Shown: positions 1 through 9,770 of the stretch, one piece after another
Layout: the number at the start of each line of letters is the position of its first letter
How positions within the stretch are numbered: the stretch's first letter is position 1
Assembly (NCBI GenBank): GCA_944990035.1
Contig: CALYLX010000143.1
Span: 806,001 to 870,000, forward strand
Origin: Clitopilus passeckerianus
Lineage: Eukaryota; Basidiomycota; Agaricomycetes; Agaricales; Entolomataceae
Direction of reading: 5' to 3'
DNA: 64,000 bases
Made by a program: the position numbers and the translations under genes
The notes under the pieces: generated by a model
Told to the model about the DNA's origin: nothing
What the model saw: only the letters and a program-made list of their open reading frames with translations
The model's database searches: none

Positions 1-2
1 GT

Positions 3-80
3 GGCTATGCCGATTTGCCATGTTTGGGCTCAAGGGAGATAAGATCAAATCTTATCTCGCTCATCTATCCTATTTGGGAG
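3..80 (+). repeat. GATAAG hairpin element, copy A
   Basis: Carries the dispersed motif order GGCTATGC, TTTGGGCTC, GAGATAAGATC, then ATCTTATCTC and TCTATCC. The two GATAAG arms form an inverted repeat with a short loop. The copy is cut by the window edge. It matches the elements near 4.5, 9.2, 16.7, 23.2 and 32.9 kb in the same orientation. Confidence 0.75.
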
Positions 81-223
81 TAACTATTAGCAAACACGTC
101 AACTCTTCGTTTCAACCTCGTCTCGTTCGTTACTTCTCTTCTCCAGTAGCTGTCGGTGGACGCGCTCATACTTGTGAGGTACGTCCTTCTCCAGTCAGTA
201 GCTTTGTATCCCTCTCTCTAAAT

Positions 224-355
224 ATGCGTGAAGATTCTCCTGTCCCACCCCGGATGCACGGCTTCATCGACGTGCCAACCTTAGAGGGGAAACTCAACGC
301 TGCGATTTCTCTGGTCATGAGGCATACACCCTCCTTCAAACTGCGTAGCGCTTAG
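224..355 (+). pseudogene. Exon of an unrecognised, decayed gene family (block A)
   Basis: An open stretch of 43 codons starts MREDSPVPP and contains KLNAAIS. The same phrase recurs at 4680 (MREDCPVPP ... ELHVAIS) and 9393 (VRENSFVPP ... KLNVAIS), each about 150 bp after a GATAAG hairpin. Conservation of amino acids across diverged DNA suggests this was once coding. Copy A has no clear second exon, and I could not assemble an intact gene. I do not recognise the protein. Confidence 0.4.
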
Positions 356-359
356 GGCT

Positions 360-1430
360 GGTGAATATTGTGCGCAATTTTGGGGTTAGATGGCGCATCT
401 CCCATCCGTACGTTGCCATTGCTCCTGGATCTAATCACCACTAACCTCCTCACCTTCGCAGTTCCGCATCTGCCTTAACTATGGGTATTGGGCTCTCAGA
501 GTCATGACGGATTTGGTTCTGGATCTGTAGTGCATCTAGACGACGCTGCTTTCAAGCTACTTACCCTCCTATCGCTAGAAGACATGGTGGAAATGAGCGG
601 TTATTACCTGTACGTATCCATCTAAATCTTCCACGATCTGCTCTAACTGCATCACTTCCGTCCCATAGGCTTTATCAACCATCACGTAGATGGGGACGTA
701 CTCGAGGCGCTCTATCTAATACAACCCAAATCCCGCCTCCTCAGGAAGTACCACGGTAACCTGTCATCAAATCAGCGCTGGCGGCCGCTGAGGCATTACG
801 GGGGTGGCAAACGTCAAATAGAAGATCACTATCATCACCCTTCTAGCTCACACCTTTACATACTGTACGACTGTAGCTGGCATCTTCGTTGTCTACCTCT
901 TGCGATTCTGTATAATACACCGCCGAATTGACTCCGCTCGAGCTTCAAGCTCAACCTTTGCTGCTGCTTGTCCCGAGTCCTCTGGTCTCTACATCACCAA
1001 CTACGCCATGAGTGGTAATCGAAAATGGCCATAATTCAATTTCAAAATCATAATCATGACACCCCAGAAGCGGCCGCGAAAGCAGAGTTACGACGTAAGA
1101 CAGGCCCTGCATGTCAATGTATGGGCGATCACCGGCACCCGTTACCGCTGTGAGCATTGACGAAAGTATCGTCGTACCAATTACTACCTCGCAATTGCCT
1201 AACATACTTTCCCCAGAACTGACTGAGACTTACGGGGTATTGGGTCTCAGCGACCGAGATGAAGAATTGAAGCTTCCCCATTCTTGCGTGACATGGAGGT
1301 GAATCCCTGTTTGCGTCCGTTCCGGACTTCCTGGACCTCGTCGATGTACCTCGACCACATTGTGTACCTGAAAATCTGAGGCGGACGTAAGGAGTGGAGG
1401 ATAACGATCTCTCTTCGGTCTCCGAAGAGG
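360..1430. other. Unassigned sequence between hairpin block A and the first peptide gene
   Basis: Short intron-like stretches are present (for example CTAACCTCCTCACCTTCGCAG near 440-465), resembling the decayed multi-exon family of the hairpin blocks. No continuous coding model could be supported. Open frames on the minus strand at 1.1-1.6 kb run antisense to the peptide gene and its upstream region and look like shadows. Confidence 0.4.
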
Positions 1431-1437
1431 CAGAAGC

Positions 1438-1443
1438 TATATA
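1438..1443 (+). promoter_or_regulatory. TATA-like box of the 1.48-kb peptide gene
   Basis: TATATA lies 43 bp before the ATG. About 40 bp further upstream is GGAGGATAACGATCTCTC, which matches in reverse complement the box found upstream of the minus-strand copies (for example near 6.4 and 12.7 kb). Confidence 0.45.
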
Positions 1444-1480
1444 TTCCAAGCGCAAGGAACTCAAGCAATTAACGCCAACC

Positions 1481-1785
1481 ATGAAGTTGCTCGCCATCTC
1501 TCTCACTGCGGCCCTTATTTCCCTCGTCTCCGCTGCTCCAGGACCCATTGCAGGCCCAGATCTTGCCGCAGTTAACAAAAGAGTTTTCCTTACGCCTGCA
1601 ATCACTTGCACCCAGAATTGCTACGTCTGGGGGCATGGCACAGGCACATATGACCCAACAAAGACCTTAGAAGCAGATGGGTGAGTTCTGGATTTAACTG
1701 AGACGCCATTGCTCGTGGTTGACGTTCTCCGTAAAGTTATAATTGCTTTTGCGAGTTCGATGGTGCCAGGTTCTGGGTCGGTTGA
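1481..1785 (+). CDS. Small secreted Cys-patterned peptide precursor, copy 1
   Basis: Exons 1481..1680 and 1737..1785 (intron 56 nt, phase 2) give 82 residues. Residues 1-19 form a signal peptide starting MKLLAISLTAALISLVSA. A propeptide ends in Lys33-Arg34, a Kex2-type site. The predicted mature part has Cys43 and Cys47 (C-x3-C), a Gly-rich stretch GHGTGTYDP, then C-x-C at 70/72 supplied by the 49-bp second exon. The start is the first ATG after the TATA-like box and matches all other copies. This copy is on the plus strand and converges on copy 2. The function is unknown; secretion and Kex2 maturation are inferred from motifs, and the second exon from homology to other copies. Confidence 0.8.
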
Positions 1786-2184
1786 AGTCACTGTTGGCGC
1801 AGATTAGATCTGTACATAATCCTCTCCAGTGATCACTGGCGTTCGCGAGTGTTTTAACACTACAATTGCATCGAAATCTTTGCCACCTCGAAGATCCGGC
1901 AGATCTTATCACACTGATCCATCCCTTTCGGGGAATCGACGTCAACACCCAAGTCAACAATTCTTCGCCACATCGTCTCTATCTCAGATTCTATGTCCCT
2001 TTCCTCCTCTTAAGGCAACACCGGCCACCGGGATTGAAACGTAGAGACCATGATACAGCCTCACTGGTCTGAATTGCCCGGATAAAGACCATGGGGCCAT
2101 GCAATGGGAGCAAGAGGCTGGCGAGCAAAATGACAATTGAATAGCATAAGGGAGCCATGTAGACATCTAATCTGCGGTTACAAC

Positions 2185-2496
2185 TTAAAAAGTGCAGACA
2201 TTCGGTATGGTCCTTCCATTGGCACAAGTGCATCTTTCAAGTGCGAGAAGAATTGGAGAAAGTAAAGTGTCAATCATGAGTCGTGCGCTAAACTGAATGA
2301 AAACATACTGGTGTGTCGTGAAATCACATGTACCTGGTCTGGCGCCTGGGTAGTCGCAGTCATGGGCGCACCAGCCCTGGGGCGTAACTATGGTTCTTTT
2401 GGCGGCCATGGCGGATTCTTCAATGGGGTTGAGTCCGGGAGCAGCAGAGACGATGGAAAGAAGGGTCATAGCAAGTGTAATGCTGAGCAACTTCAT
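2185..2496 (-). CDS. Small secreted peptide precursor, copy 2 (six-Cys subtype)
   Basis: Exon 1 is 2309..2496 and exon 2 is 2185..2233 (intron 75 nt, GT-AG, phase 2), giving 78 residues. The signal peptide starts MKLLSITLAMTLLSIVSA; the propeptide ends in Lys33-Arg34. The mature part has six Cys at 43, 47, 57, 64, 66 and 76 (C-x3-C-x9-C-x6-C-x-C-x9-C). The last three Cys have EGF-like spacing, but the C1-C2 gap is shorter than usual for EGF. The Gly-rich GHGxGTYDP stretch of other copies is replaced by PGARPGTCDFTTH. Nearest relative in the window is copy 4. Convergent with copy 1, about 400 bp apart. Confidence 0.85.
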   Translation of the reverse strand: MKLLSITLAMTLLSIVSAAPGLNPIEESAMAAKRTIVTPQGWCAHDCDYPGARPGTCDFTTHQYVFIQFSARLMIDTLLSPILLALERCTCANGRTIPNVCTF

Positions 2497-2580
2497 GTTT
2501 AATCGCAGATTGGAAGGAATTGGCTTGGGCTGAGTGAAGGCTGAGATTGATTGTTAGAACATTGTCTATAGCTAGCTGGC

Positions 2581-2587
2581 TTTTATA
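2581..2587 (-). promoter_or_regulatory. TATA box of peptide copy 2
   Basis: TATAAAA on the minus strand, 85 bp upstream of the ATG, within GGTATAAAAGCC, a context shared by the other minus-strand copies. Confidence 0.7.
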
Positions 2588-2599
2588 CCTTAGGATGGG

Positions 2600-3060
2600 G
2601 TAGGAATAGGTGGAGGTTGCCGAGGGAGGTTGCTATTTTCCACTCACTCTCCGGGGTATCGGGCAGACCCCGAGTCCGTGGTATAGGTGAATCTCAATAT
2701 CCGGAATCGCCGGCAATTTCGCAGGGATATTATTATGCAGAGGGCCATGATGCAAATATTCGTGTCAATATCACCGCACGGAGGATGCGAGCACGGAGGA
2801 GCCGTTTAAATATATTTTCCAAGTAGTTGAGCTCTATGGCCTGAAGAATAATTAAATCATGCTCAAACACAGGTGAGTCACTTACCGGCATCGACGGAAA
2901 TTGGATGCCACACGGGTGCAATTGGTCGGGCACGACACGGTATTCCATCTCAACTCACGATGACAACGATCCATATACAACCCACGTAAATCTACTTGCA
3001 CGGGCAGCAGCAGCAGCTTTGCTCATGCCGGATTACCGTGGTACCAATATCGCCAAGAAC
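2600..3060 (-). promoter_or_regulatory. Conserved upstream region of peptide copy 2
   Basis: Shares blocks with the regions upstream of copies 4-9: GAGTCCGTGGTATA (near 2670), the stretch around ACCCACGTAAATCT (2980) followed by a GC-rich tract, and TTACCGTGGTACC (near 3034). I see no coding signal. The conservation may reflect duplication of the whole cassette as much as regulation. Confidence 0.55.
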
Positions 3061-3169
3061 AGAGACTATTTGCCACTGCACATTACGCATGAACTTGCCA
3101 AGCAAATCGAACGCAGCAAACACAATCCCGCAAGGGTATTTTTATATCAAAGGCCAAGGACATGATATT

Positions 3170-4490
3170 TAATGGGTTACATATGCCATAGCTCGTGACA
3201 TGACCGAGAAACATAATCAAACTAGGTTTAATTGGTAGAAAAAGGAACGTAGAGCGCATAACTCGAGGAACTCAACAAGGATACACACCCCATTCCGGAT
3301 TCTCGCCTCAACCTCAACTGAGAATGTACTACGCGGATTCCTGGATGGAATGTGTCAGGAAGGATGTGTCGAATCCTTGAACGACCGTCTGCCGCAGGAT
3401 GCGCTGAGTGGACAGCCGGGGAAGGCTGAAGAATCGAAAGGGCTCAGGAGCCGAAATGGGGAGTGTTAGCCAAAGGAGCTCACCTAAGGCCTGTGACGCC
3501 GACCTGAGTCGGTCGTTTGGGGTTTTGCTTTGTTCTGCGGTGGGCGAGACGAGTGGGCCGTGGATGGGCTGTGTAGGAGATGAGATGGGTGGAGATGTGA
3601 GCCCGTAAGAAGGATGCGTACTCGATTCTGATTCTCACCTCTTCTCAGCTTCAACCGAATCGTCGAGCTCAATGAAAGGAATCATTAATCGACCGTATCC
3701 AGCAGAGTGCGGCATGTTGGGATGTCACGCAACACGTGCAGAGGGGTAGGTTACATTCCTTTGATTAAAGCCAAGTTAGACTCGAGGAAATGCAGCCAGA
3801 AGGCGGGAAAACATACCCAAAAACACAAAACGGGGTGCAGCCGGGGACTCTGACATATCTCGTCTTTCGTCCCTCTCCAGCTTTGGACGAACCCGACTCC
3901 CGGGCAAGCTCACAAAAGACCTGAATACATCCCGAACGCAAAAGGTGTCCTGGGGAACGATTCGTACTTCACGGTTGAAACTAGGAAGTGAGATATCGAG
4001 GAACTCACCGAAAGTCTGTAACACCAACCCTGGTCCTAAGTTCCCGCCCGCGTCAATCGTGTCACGTTGAGGTTCGTTAAGCGGTAGGTGGTACGGGAGG
4101 GTCAACTAAAGTTCTGTAGGCGCACTTGTAAGAGATGAGGTAGAGGTAGCGAGAGGTCAGGAAGGGCACGTACTGGTGCACATCTTGCCAACCTCTGCTG
4201 AGTCTCGAGGCGAGTCTATCCCATAAAATCGACCGTCTCCCCACAGACTTCATTGGATAGACAGCCTTCCATCGTCACAGTTTCAATTTGCAAAGGAAAG
4301 AGCCAAAATGAAGAAGATGCGTGCCTGGAAGATCGGGAGATGTGTTGGGGTTGAGCGAACAGGAATATGTCATTGCGAGAGAAACACGTAGGCCCAACCT
4401 GGTCGATGCGGATCGGGTGGAGAAGGTCGGAGGGGTAGACGGAGTAAGTAGAGGGAACGTGTAGGTGGACGAGCTCGTGAAGTCGAACAA
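3170..4490. other. Duplicated spacer between peptide cassette and hairpin block B
   Basis: No gene is supported. The stretch matches 6990-8900 in order: ACTCAACAAGGATACACACC (3268), CCGGATTCTCG, ATCGACCGTATCC (3689) and GAGTCTCGAGGCG (4201). It therefore belongs to the same duplicated cassette as the region after copy 4. Confidence 0.5.
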
Positions 4491-4493
4491 CAA

Positions 4494-4583
4494 GGTGGCT
4501 ATGCTGCTTTTCCGCATTTGGGTGGAGGGAGATAAGATCCGAATAAAATCGATCTTATCTCGCTGATCTATCCTCTTCGGGAG
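4494..4583 (+). repeat. GATAAG hairpin element, copy B
   Basis: Complete motif set: AAGGTGGCTATGC, CCGCATTTGGG, then perfect 11-bp arms GAGATAAGATC / GATCTTATCTC around an 11-nt loop, then TCTATCC and CGGGAG. Confidence 0.8.
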
Positions 4584-4679
4584 TCGGCGCCACCCACACA
4601 CGTCAACAATTCTCCTCGACCTTGTCTTTTTCCTTCTTTCTCCTGTTCTATCTCAATGGTGTTATGTCTTTCTCTGCTC

Positions 4680-5030
4680 ATGCGTGAAGACTGTCCAGTT
4701 CCACCTCTGAAACACAAATTCATCGACCTTCGCGTCCCAGGGAAAACGTTCAACAGGCAGGAACTCCACGTCGCAATCTCTCCTCAGCCATGAGGCATTC
4801 ATGCTCACTGTGATTGTATGTACTCCTTGGAGCAGCTGGAGAAAGTAACAGTCAAAGTACCTTGTTGAATGGCGTGTCCTCCCTACGTACCCCTCCATTT
4901 CTTTGACAGCTAAACCTTACTAACCTCATCTTTGCAGGTTAGGATCCCAGCATTTTGGCCTCATACGGGCTTAGTGGCATACCCATCCAGACCTCCCACT
5001 ACATTCTGCTGTATGTCCAACTCCAATTCC
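4680..5030 (+). pseudogene. Decayed member of an unrecognised intron-containing gene family (block B)
   Basis: A first coding stretch (4680..4793) reads MREDCPVPP ... PGKTFNRQELHVAIS and then hits TGA. After an intron-like stretch ending CTAACCTCATCTTTGCAG (4938) comes an exon-like segment reading VRIPAFWPHTGLVAYP that ends at a donor-like TGTATGTCC near 5010. The same two segments recur in blocks C and D with more stops. The protein is not recognised, and the TGA argues against function here. Confidence 0.4.
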
Positions 5031-5347
5031 TCCTTTCATCGATGGATTTGACCTGAAATCTTCGCTGTAATAGCCATGCCGAAGTTCATATCACATCATC
5101 GTCGATACGCGACTTACTCTCTTTCTCTGAGGGCGATTCTGAGAAGGTGATCCCAGAGAGGTCGTCGTACATCCTAAGAGCAGTTGACTCTTCTCGTGCA
5201 AAGTTGCTTTAGTACGCCGCTCATTTCATTTGCGGCCGTCCGAGTTCTCAATTTTCTACCGCTCTTCTTTCCATAGCCTTCGTCAAACTCGTCCAGCCCG
5301 TGAAGGCTTATCTCTCTCCCAGTCGCGGTACGCAGGAACGACTAGGA
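5030..5347 (+). other. Remnants of block B
   Basis: Contains GCCGTCCGAGTTCTC and TCGTCCAGCCCGTGAAGG (near 5232-5310), which recur at 9961-10040 in block C. No intact gene seen. It ends abruptly where homology to the peptide gene remnant begins. Confidence 0.35.
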
Positions 5348-5511
5348 TACGTCTGGGGGCATGACACAGGTACATATAACTCAACAAATACCTTAGAAGA
5401 AGATGGGTGAGTTGTGGATCTATCTGAGACGACATTTCCCTTGGTTGACGGTCTCTGTAAAGTTATAATTGCCTTTGCGAGTTCGATGGTGCCAGGTTCT
5501 GGATTGGTTGA
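5348..5511 (+). pseudogene. 5'-truncated remnant of peptide gene copy 1 (copy 3)
   Basis: Matches 1622..1785 almost base for base: the end of exon 1 (TACGTCTGGGGGCATG), the donor GATGGGTGAGT, the intron, and a complete 49-bp second exon that still encodes C-x-C and ends in TGA at 5511. Signal peptide, Lys-Arg site and C-x3-C are missing because the upstream DNA is block B sequence. The downstream 100 bp also match 1786-1890, and it converges on copy 4 as copy 1 converges on copy 2. Confidence 0.85.
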
Positions 5512-5954
5512 AATCAGTCGAAGTCGGCGCGGATTAGATCAGTACACAACTCCCTCCTGTGCCCACTGCCGTTCGAGAGTGTTTTAAGCCCTATTGCGTC
5601 GAAATATTTGCGATCTTGTGATTCCTGTGCGTCACGAAGCCTAATTTTTAATTTTATTTCCATGCACTAATTAGTGAGGAAACTCGATGGGTTTGGGCGA
5701 ACGAGGATCGTTGACGCGTGTCGTCAGAGATGGCCACCTATCAGCCGAACTCAACAATTCCTTTCAATCCGTTCTTGCTGACCTTAAGTTGGAGGCGTAG
5801 TAGTTTTGTATCTTAGTTTAATACCCCATTTACTCGGGAGTACCACCTAACACCATCGATTGAGAGTGAAACGCAGAGACCAAAAGGGTCGCGAGCTAAG
5901 TGATAATTACATGGCATAAGGGAGCTATGTAGACATCTAATCCGTGTCAACAAC

Positions 5955-6273
5955 TCATTGTCTACAGACACCATCGATGTAGCTACCATCGCCACAATTG
6001 CATCTGTCAAGTGCAGAAGAATTGAGGGAAGTCAAGCGTCAACCATGTGTAACGTATGCTCAGATGGATTAAAACGTGCCTGTGTGTCGTAAAGTCACAC
6101 TCAGATGTCACTGGCTCGGTCTTCTGGTAGTTGCAGTCCCAGTCGCACAGGGCCTGAGGCGGAACAACAGTTCTTTTAGCGACCATGGCGGATTCTTCGA
6201 TGGGGTTGAGTCCTGGAGCAGCAGAGACAATGGAAAGAAGGGTTGCAGCAAGTGTAACGCCGAGCAATATCAT
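5955..6273 (-). CDS. Small secreted peptide precursor, copy 4 (six-Cys subtype, GC donor)
   Basis: Exon 1 is 6080..6273 and exon 2 is 5955..6003, giving 80 residues if joined. The signal peptide starts MILLGVTLAATLLSIVSA and the propeptide ends in Lys33-Arg34. Cys lie at 43, 47, 59, 66, 68 and 78 (C-x3-C-x11-C-x6-C-x-C-x9-C), the copy 2 pattern. The position of the donor GTATGT in copy 2 reads GCACGT here, so splicing needs a GC-AG intron; otherwise the frame runs on into intron sequence to a stop and loses the C-x-C end. The gene may be functional with weak splicing or in early decay. Confidence 0.7.
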
Positions 6274-6356
6274 GTTTACTGGCAGACTCGAAAGAACTGG
6301 CTTAGGTTGAATGAAGACTGAGATTGTTTGATGGAAGATCGTCTTAGATACCTGGC

Positions 6357-6364
6357 TTCTTATA
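6357..6364 (-). promoter_or_regulatory. TATA-like box of peptide copy 4
   Basis: TATAAGAA on the minus strand, about 85 bp before the ATG. This is one base off the TATAAAA of the other copies. Confidence 0.5.
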
Positions 6365-6374
6365 CCTTAGAATG

Positions 6375-6815
6375 GTGTAGGAATATATGGAGGCTAGGAA
6401 GAGAGATTGTTATCCTCCGCTCCCTCTTCGGGGTGTCGGGGAGACACCGAGTCCGTGGTATATGTGAATCCCGATGTCAGGTTGTGCAGGCGATTTCGCA
6501 TGGATATGATGCGGAGAGCCAGGTTGAAAAGATTCATGTCAACCTCCCTAACCACGGGGCATACGGGAGCACAGAGGAGATGCTTATAGATTGGCTGAGC
6601 TCTAATGGCCTGTAAGAATCATTGAATTATGCCCATATACGATCGAGGGGAATAGGATGTCACACGGGGATAATCGGCCGGATGACTCGGTATTTCACCT
6701 CAACTCACGATGATAATGATCCACATACACCCCACGTAAATCTGCTTGCGCGGGCGGCGGCAGCTTCAATCATGATGGATTACCGTGGTACCAATACCGC
6801 CAAGAGTAGAGAGGA
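6375..6815 (-). promoter_or_regulatory. Conserved upstream region of peptide copy 4
   Basis: Holds GAGAGATTGTTATCCTCC (6402), CCGAGTCCGTGGTATA (6447), ACCCCACGTAAATCTGC (6728) and TTACCGTGGTACC (6780), in the order seen upstream of copy 2. No coding signal. Confidence 0.55.
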
Positions 6816-6989
6816 TTTGCCCCTGCACATTACGCATAAACTTGTCAAGTGAATTTGAACGCAGCAAACACAATCCTGCAAGGCTGTTTTTTATATTAAA
6901 GACCAAGTACATGATACCTAATGCGTAACATATACCGTAGCTCGTGCTATGGCCGAGAAAAATAATCAAACTAGGATTATTCGGTAGAA

Positions 6990-9215
6990 AAGGTTAAGTA
7001 GATGAGATAATTCGAGGAACTCAACAAGGATACACACCCGATTCCGGATTCTCGTCTCAACCTCAACTGAGTTACTGGCTTCCTCTCCTCTTCGAATTAT
7101 GATAGTACAAGAAGTACACGTACCCAATCCCGATTTTGATCAACTTCAATTTCAATCGAAGCCGGACCGGGTCAACCCCCTCTGGTAGCTCACAACGCGC
7201 ATCTACGGCCTGGATTCCTCGATGGAATGTGTCAGGCAGAATTGTGCCGCATAGACAGCTGAGGAAAACCCAAAAAGGGAGGGGGTGGAGAGAGGTATCA
7301 TACCGATACCGGTGAAGATCCCTTCATCGACTGATTCGCGGTTCGACCCCCTGCCAAATAACTCGAGCGCCCTAGCGAGTAAGTTGGTGACAAGCGCGCA
7401 GGTGTCGGGGCTGTTCCAAAGATTGTTGACTTCGTTGAAATAGATGGAGTACAGGCTGGTTCAGGCCCGCACGCCTGAAGCAGTGAGTTCGAATGGTACT
7501 GCTAGACGCCGTGCCCTTTCAAAACGAATCACGATAGGTTCAGGGAGTAAGGACGAGAGCAGGAAAAGATATGCATACGCGACAACCCGATGCTGGCGTG
7601 CTCTTCTGTGGCTCCTCCTCCTCCTCCTCCGCTGTCCTGTCCAAAGCCCTCAGTGGTTGAAAATAGGAAGTATCGACTTGAGGAACTCACATTAAGTCTG
7701 TGAAAACGTAACACAAGCAAACATACCTCGAGGTACAACGGGTTACCGTGATAATTCTGACAAAAAGGCATCGCAGACATGCTATAGGACAGGTTAGATA
7801 TGCAGAGATACGAGAATTCTAGAAGTATACGTACCTGATCCCTGTATCCCGTTGAATTCGTTGGCTGGGAAGTCAAGGAAGGGTCCAGAACCGAATGGCC
7901 AAGAACAGAACCGAAGTAGAAGAATTCAATACTCAGGACGCGTGGTTGGAGGAATGCGACAGAAATGCGTACACAAACCAAGTCGAGTGCGGCAGCAACC
8001 CAACGTCATACCAGTCGGGCTTTCCTAAGATTGAATTACGATCAGTTGGCAGAACGAGGACGAGGGAAGCAAACAAAAAGAAAAACATACGCAGACTTCA
8101 TAAATTCGATCCCGAGAAGGCTCAGTGCCCTGAATAGACGTAGATACACCTCGAAAAGAACACCGTCCTGGAGAAGGTACTGAGCAGCCGAAATTGGGAA
8201 GTATTAGGCCAAGGAGCTCACTTTGATGTTCAGCTTCGTTCAGCGGGGGGTGGTACGAGAGGGTCGTGGAGGTGCTGTGGAACGGATTAGGTAGGTAGAT
8301 ATGCCAGAACGTGAGGAGGATAAGGATGCATACTCAGTACTCGATTGCTGATTCTCATCTCAGCTCAAGCTTCGCTCAAAATCAAATCATCGAGCTCAAA
8401 AGAAATGAATCCTTGATCGACCGTATCCCGTAGAGTGCAGTATGAAGGAGTGTCTAAGATCGAAGCTGAGTCAGGCCAGCTGCAGAAACGAGCATGGCAG
8501 AAGGGAAAACATACCCAAAAAACTCGATTGGAGTGAACCTGACTCCGGAGTAGGCTCACAATCCATCTGAACGTATATTATGAGCGTAAAGGCGGTCCTG
8601 GAGAAGCCCTCGTACTCAGGGATTGAATATAGGAAGTGTGACTATCGCAAGGAATTCACCTAAACTCAGTAATACCAGTTCTGGTCGACGTCCTTCCCGC
8701 CCAAGTCGGTCAGGCCACGTTCAAGTTCGTCCAGCGGTAGGTAGTGCGAGAAGGTCAACGAAAGTCCCGTATGTATTCCGTACTGGGAAAGATATGAGGT
8801 AGAGATAGTGAGAGGTCGAGAAGGATACGTACCTGAACCTTACTGAGTCTCGAGGCGCGTATACCCTAGGAAACCGACCATTTCCTGTAGACTTCATTGA
8901 ATGAAACGGTTTCCGTCTTCAATATTTCTCGACTTGTAAACGGCATGGAAAAGGTAGAAAAGATACGTGCCTGGAAGATCAAAAGATGGGTTGGGCACGA
9001 GCGGACAGGAAAGGTTGAGAGAAACACGTACCCCAAACGGTCCAAACCTAGTCGAAGCCCTAGTCGAAATTGGCCGAATTTCTCGTCAACAGATCAGCCT
9101 CTTTTTTAGTTGTCGTGGAGAGGTGAAGAAGACAGCAGGCGTAAACCGAGTGGCTAGTGGGAGTGTCTGGGTGGACGAGCTAGTGAAGTTGAACGGAGAC
9201 GAGAGAGGCCAAAAG
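6990..9215. other. Duplicated spacer between peptide copy 4 and hairpin block C
   Basis: Homologous in patches to 3170-4490 and longer. A CTC-rich run (7615-7632) and scattered intron-like CTCAC/GTACGT signals occur. Open frames here are short and overlap on both strands; none has a supported product. Confidence 0.4.
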
Positions 9216-9221
9216 CGAACC

Positions 9222-9313
9222 CAGTGGCTATGCCTTCGTTCCGCATTTGGACGGAGTGGAGATAAGATCCAGAGGAGATCCATCTTATCTCGCTAATCTA
9301 TCCTATTCGGGAG
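9222..9313 (+). repeat. GATAAG hairpin element, copy C
   Basis: GTGGCTATGCC, TTCCGCATTTGG, GAGATAAGATCC, CATCTTATCTC, TCTATCC and CGGGAG in the standard order. The arms are slightly degenerate next to the loop. Confidence 0.75.
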
Positions 9314-9392
9314 GCAACGTTATCACACGCCTCAACAATTCTCTTTGACCTTGTCCCTTCTCCTCTTACTGGCGTTATGTCTTTCTCTGCTC

Positions 9393-9770
9393 GTGCGTGA
9401 AAATTCTTTCGTCCCACCTCGGAAACAGGGAGTTGTATACCTTGGCGCCCCAGGCAACATACTCAACAGGGAGAAACTCAACGTCGCAATCTCTCCTCAT
9501 TCATGACACGTACATGCTCTTGGAGATTTCATATAGGTTACGGCAGCTGGTGAAAGTAATGGTGGGACTCTCTGGCTAAATGTCTTATCTTCTCAGCGTA
9601 TGTCTCCATTTCCCCCAACTTTGACCTACCAGCCTCACCTTCGTTACCGTAGGTTAGAACCACAGCTTTTTGACCTCATACGGGATTGGTGTCCTAGTCA
9701 TCCAGGCCTCCCGCCAGAACTTCCTGTGTGCTCAAACCTTCCCTTCCTCGATGGGTTCGAACCGACATTT
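9393..9770 (+). pseudogene. Decayed member of the unrecognised gene family (block C)
   Basis: The first segment reads VRENSFVPP ... APGNILNREKLNVAIS and meets TGA at 9504-9506, two codons after the conserved AIS-P, as in block B. The would-be start is GTG. The second segment after CTTCGTTACCGTAG (9651) aligns to the block B exon but contains in-frame TGA and TAG codons. Confidence 0.4.

Noticed and set aside
1129..1611. 160-codon minus-strand frame
   Set aside because: Antisense to the first peptide gene and its promoter; no domain or splice support.
4494..4583. Hairpin elements as tRNA genes or terminators
   Set aside because: There is one stem with a short loop, no cloverleaf or anticodon arm, and the flanking conserved motifs extend well beyond the stem.
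7610..7640. CTC-rich run as a microsatellite of interest
   Set aside because: Short simple-sequence tract without further structure.
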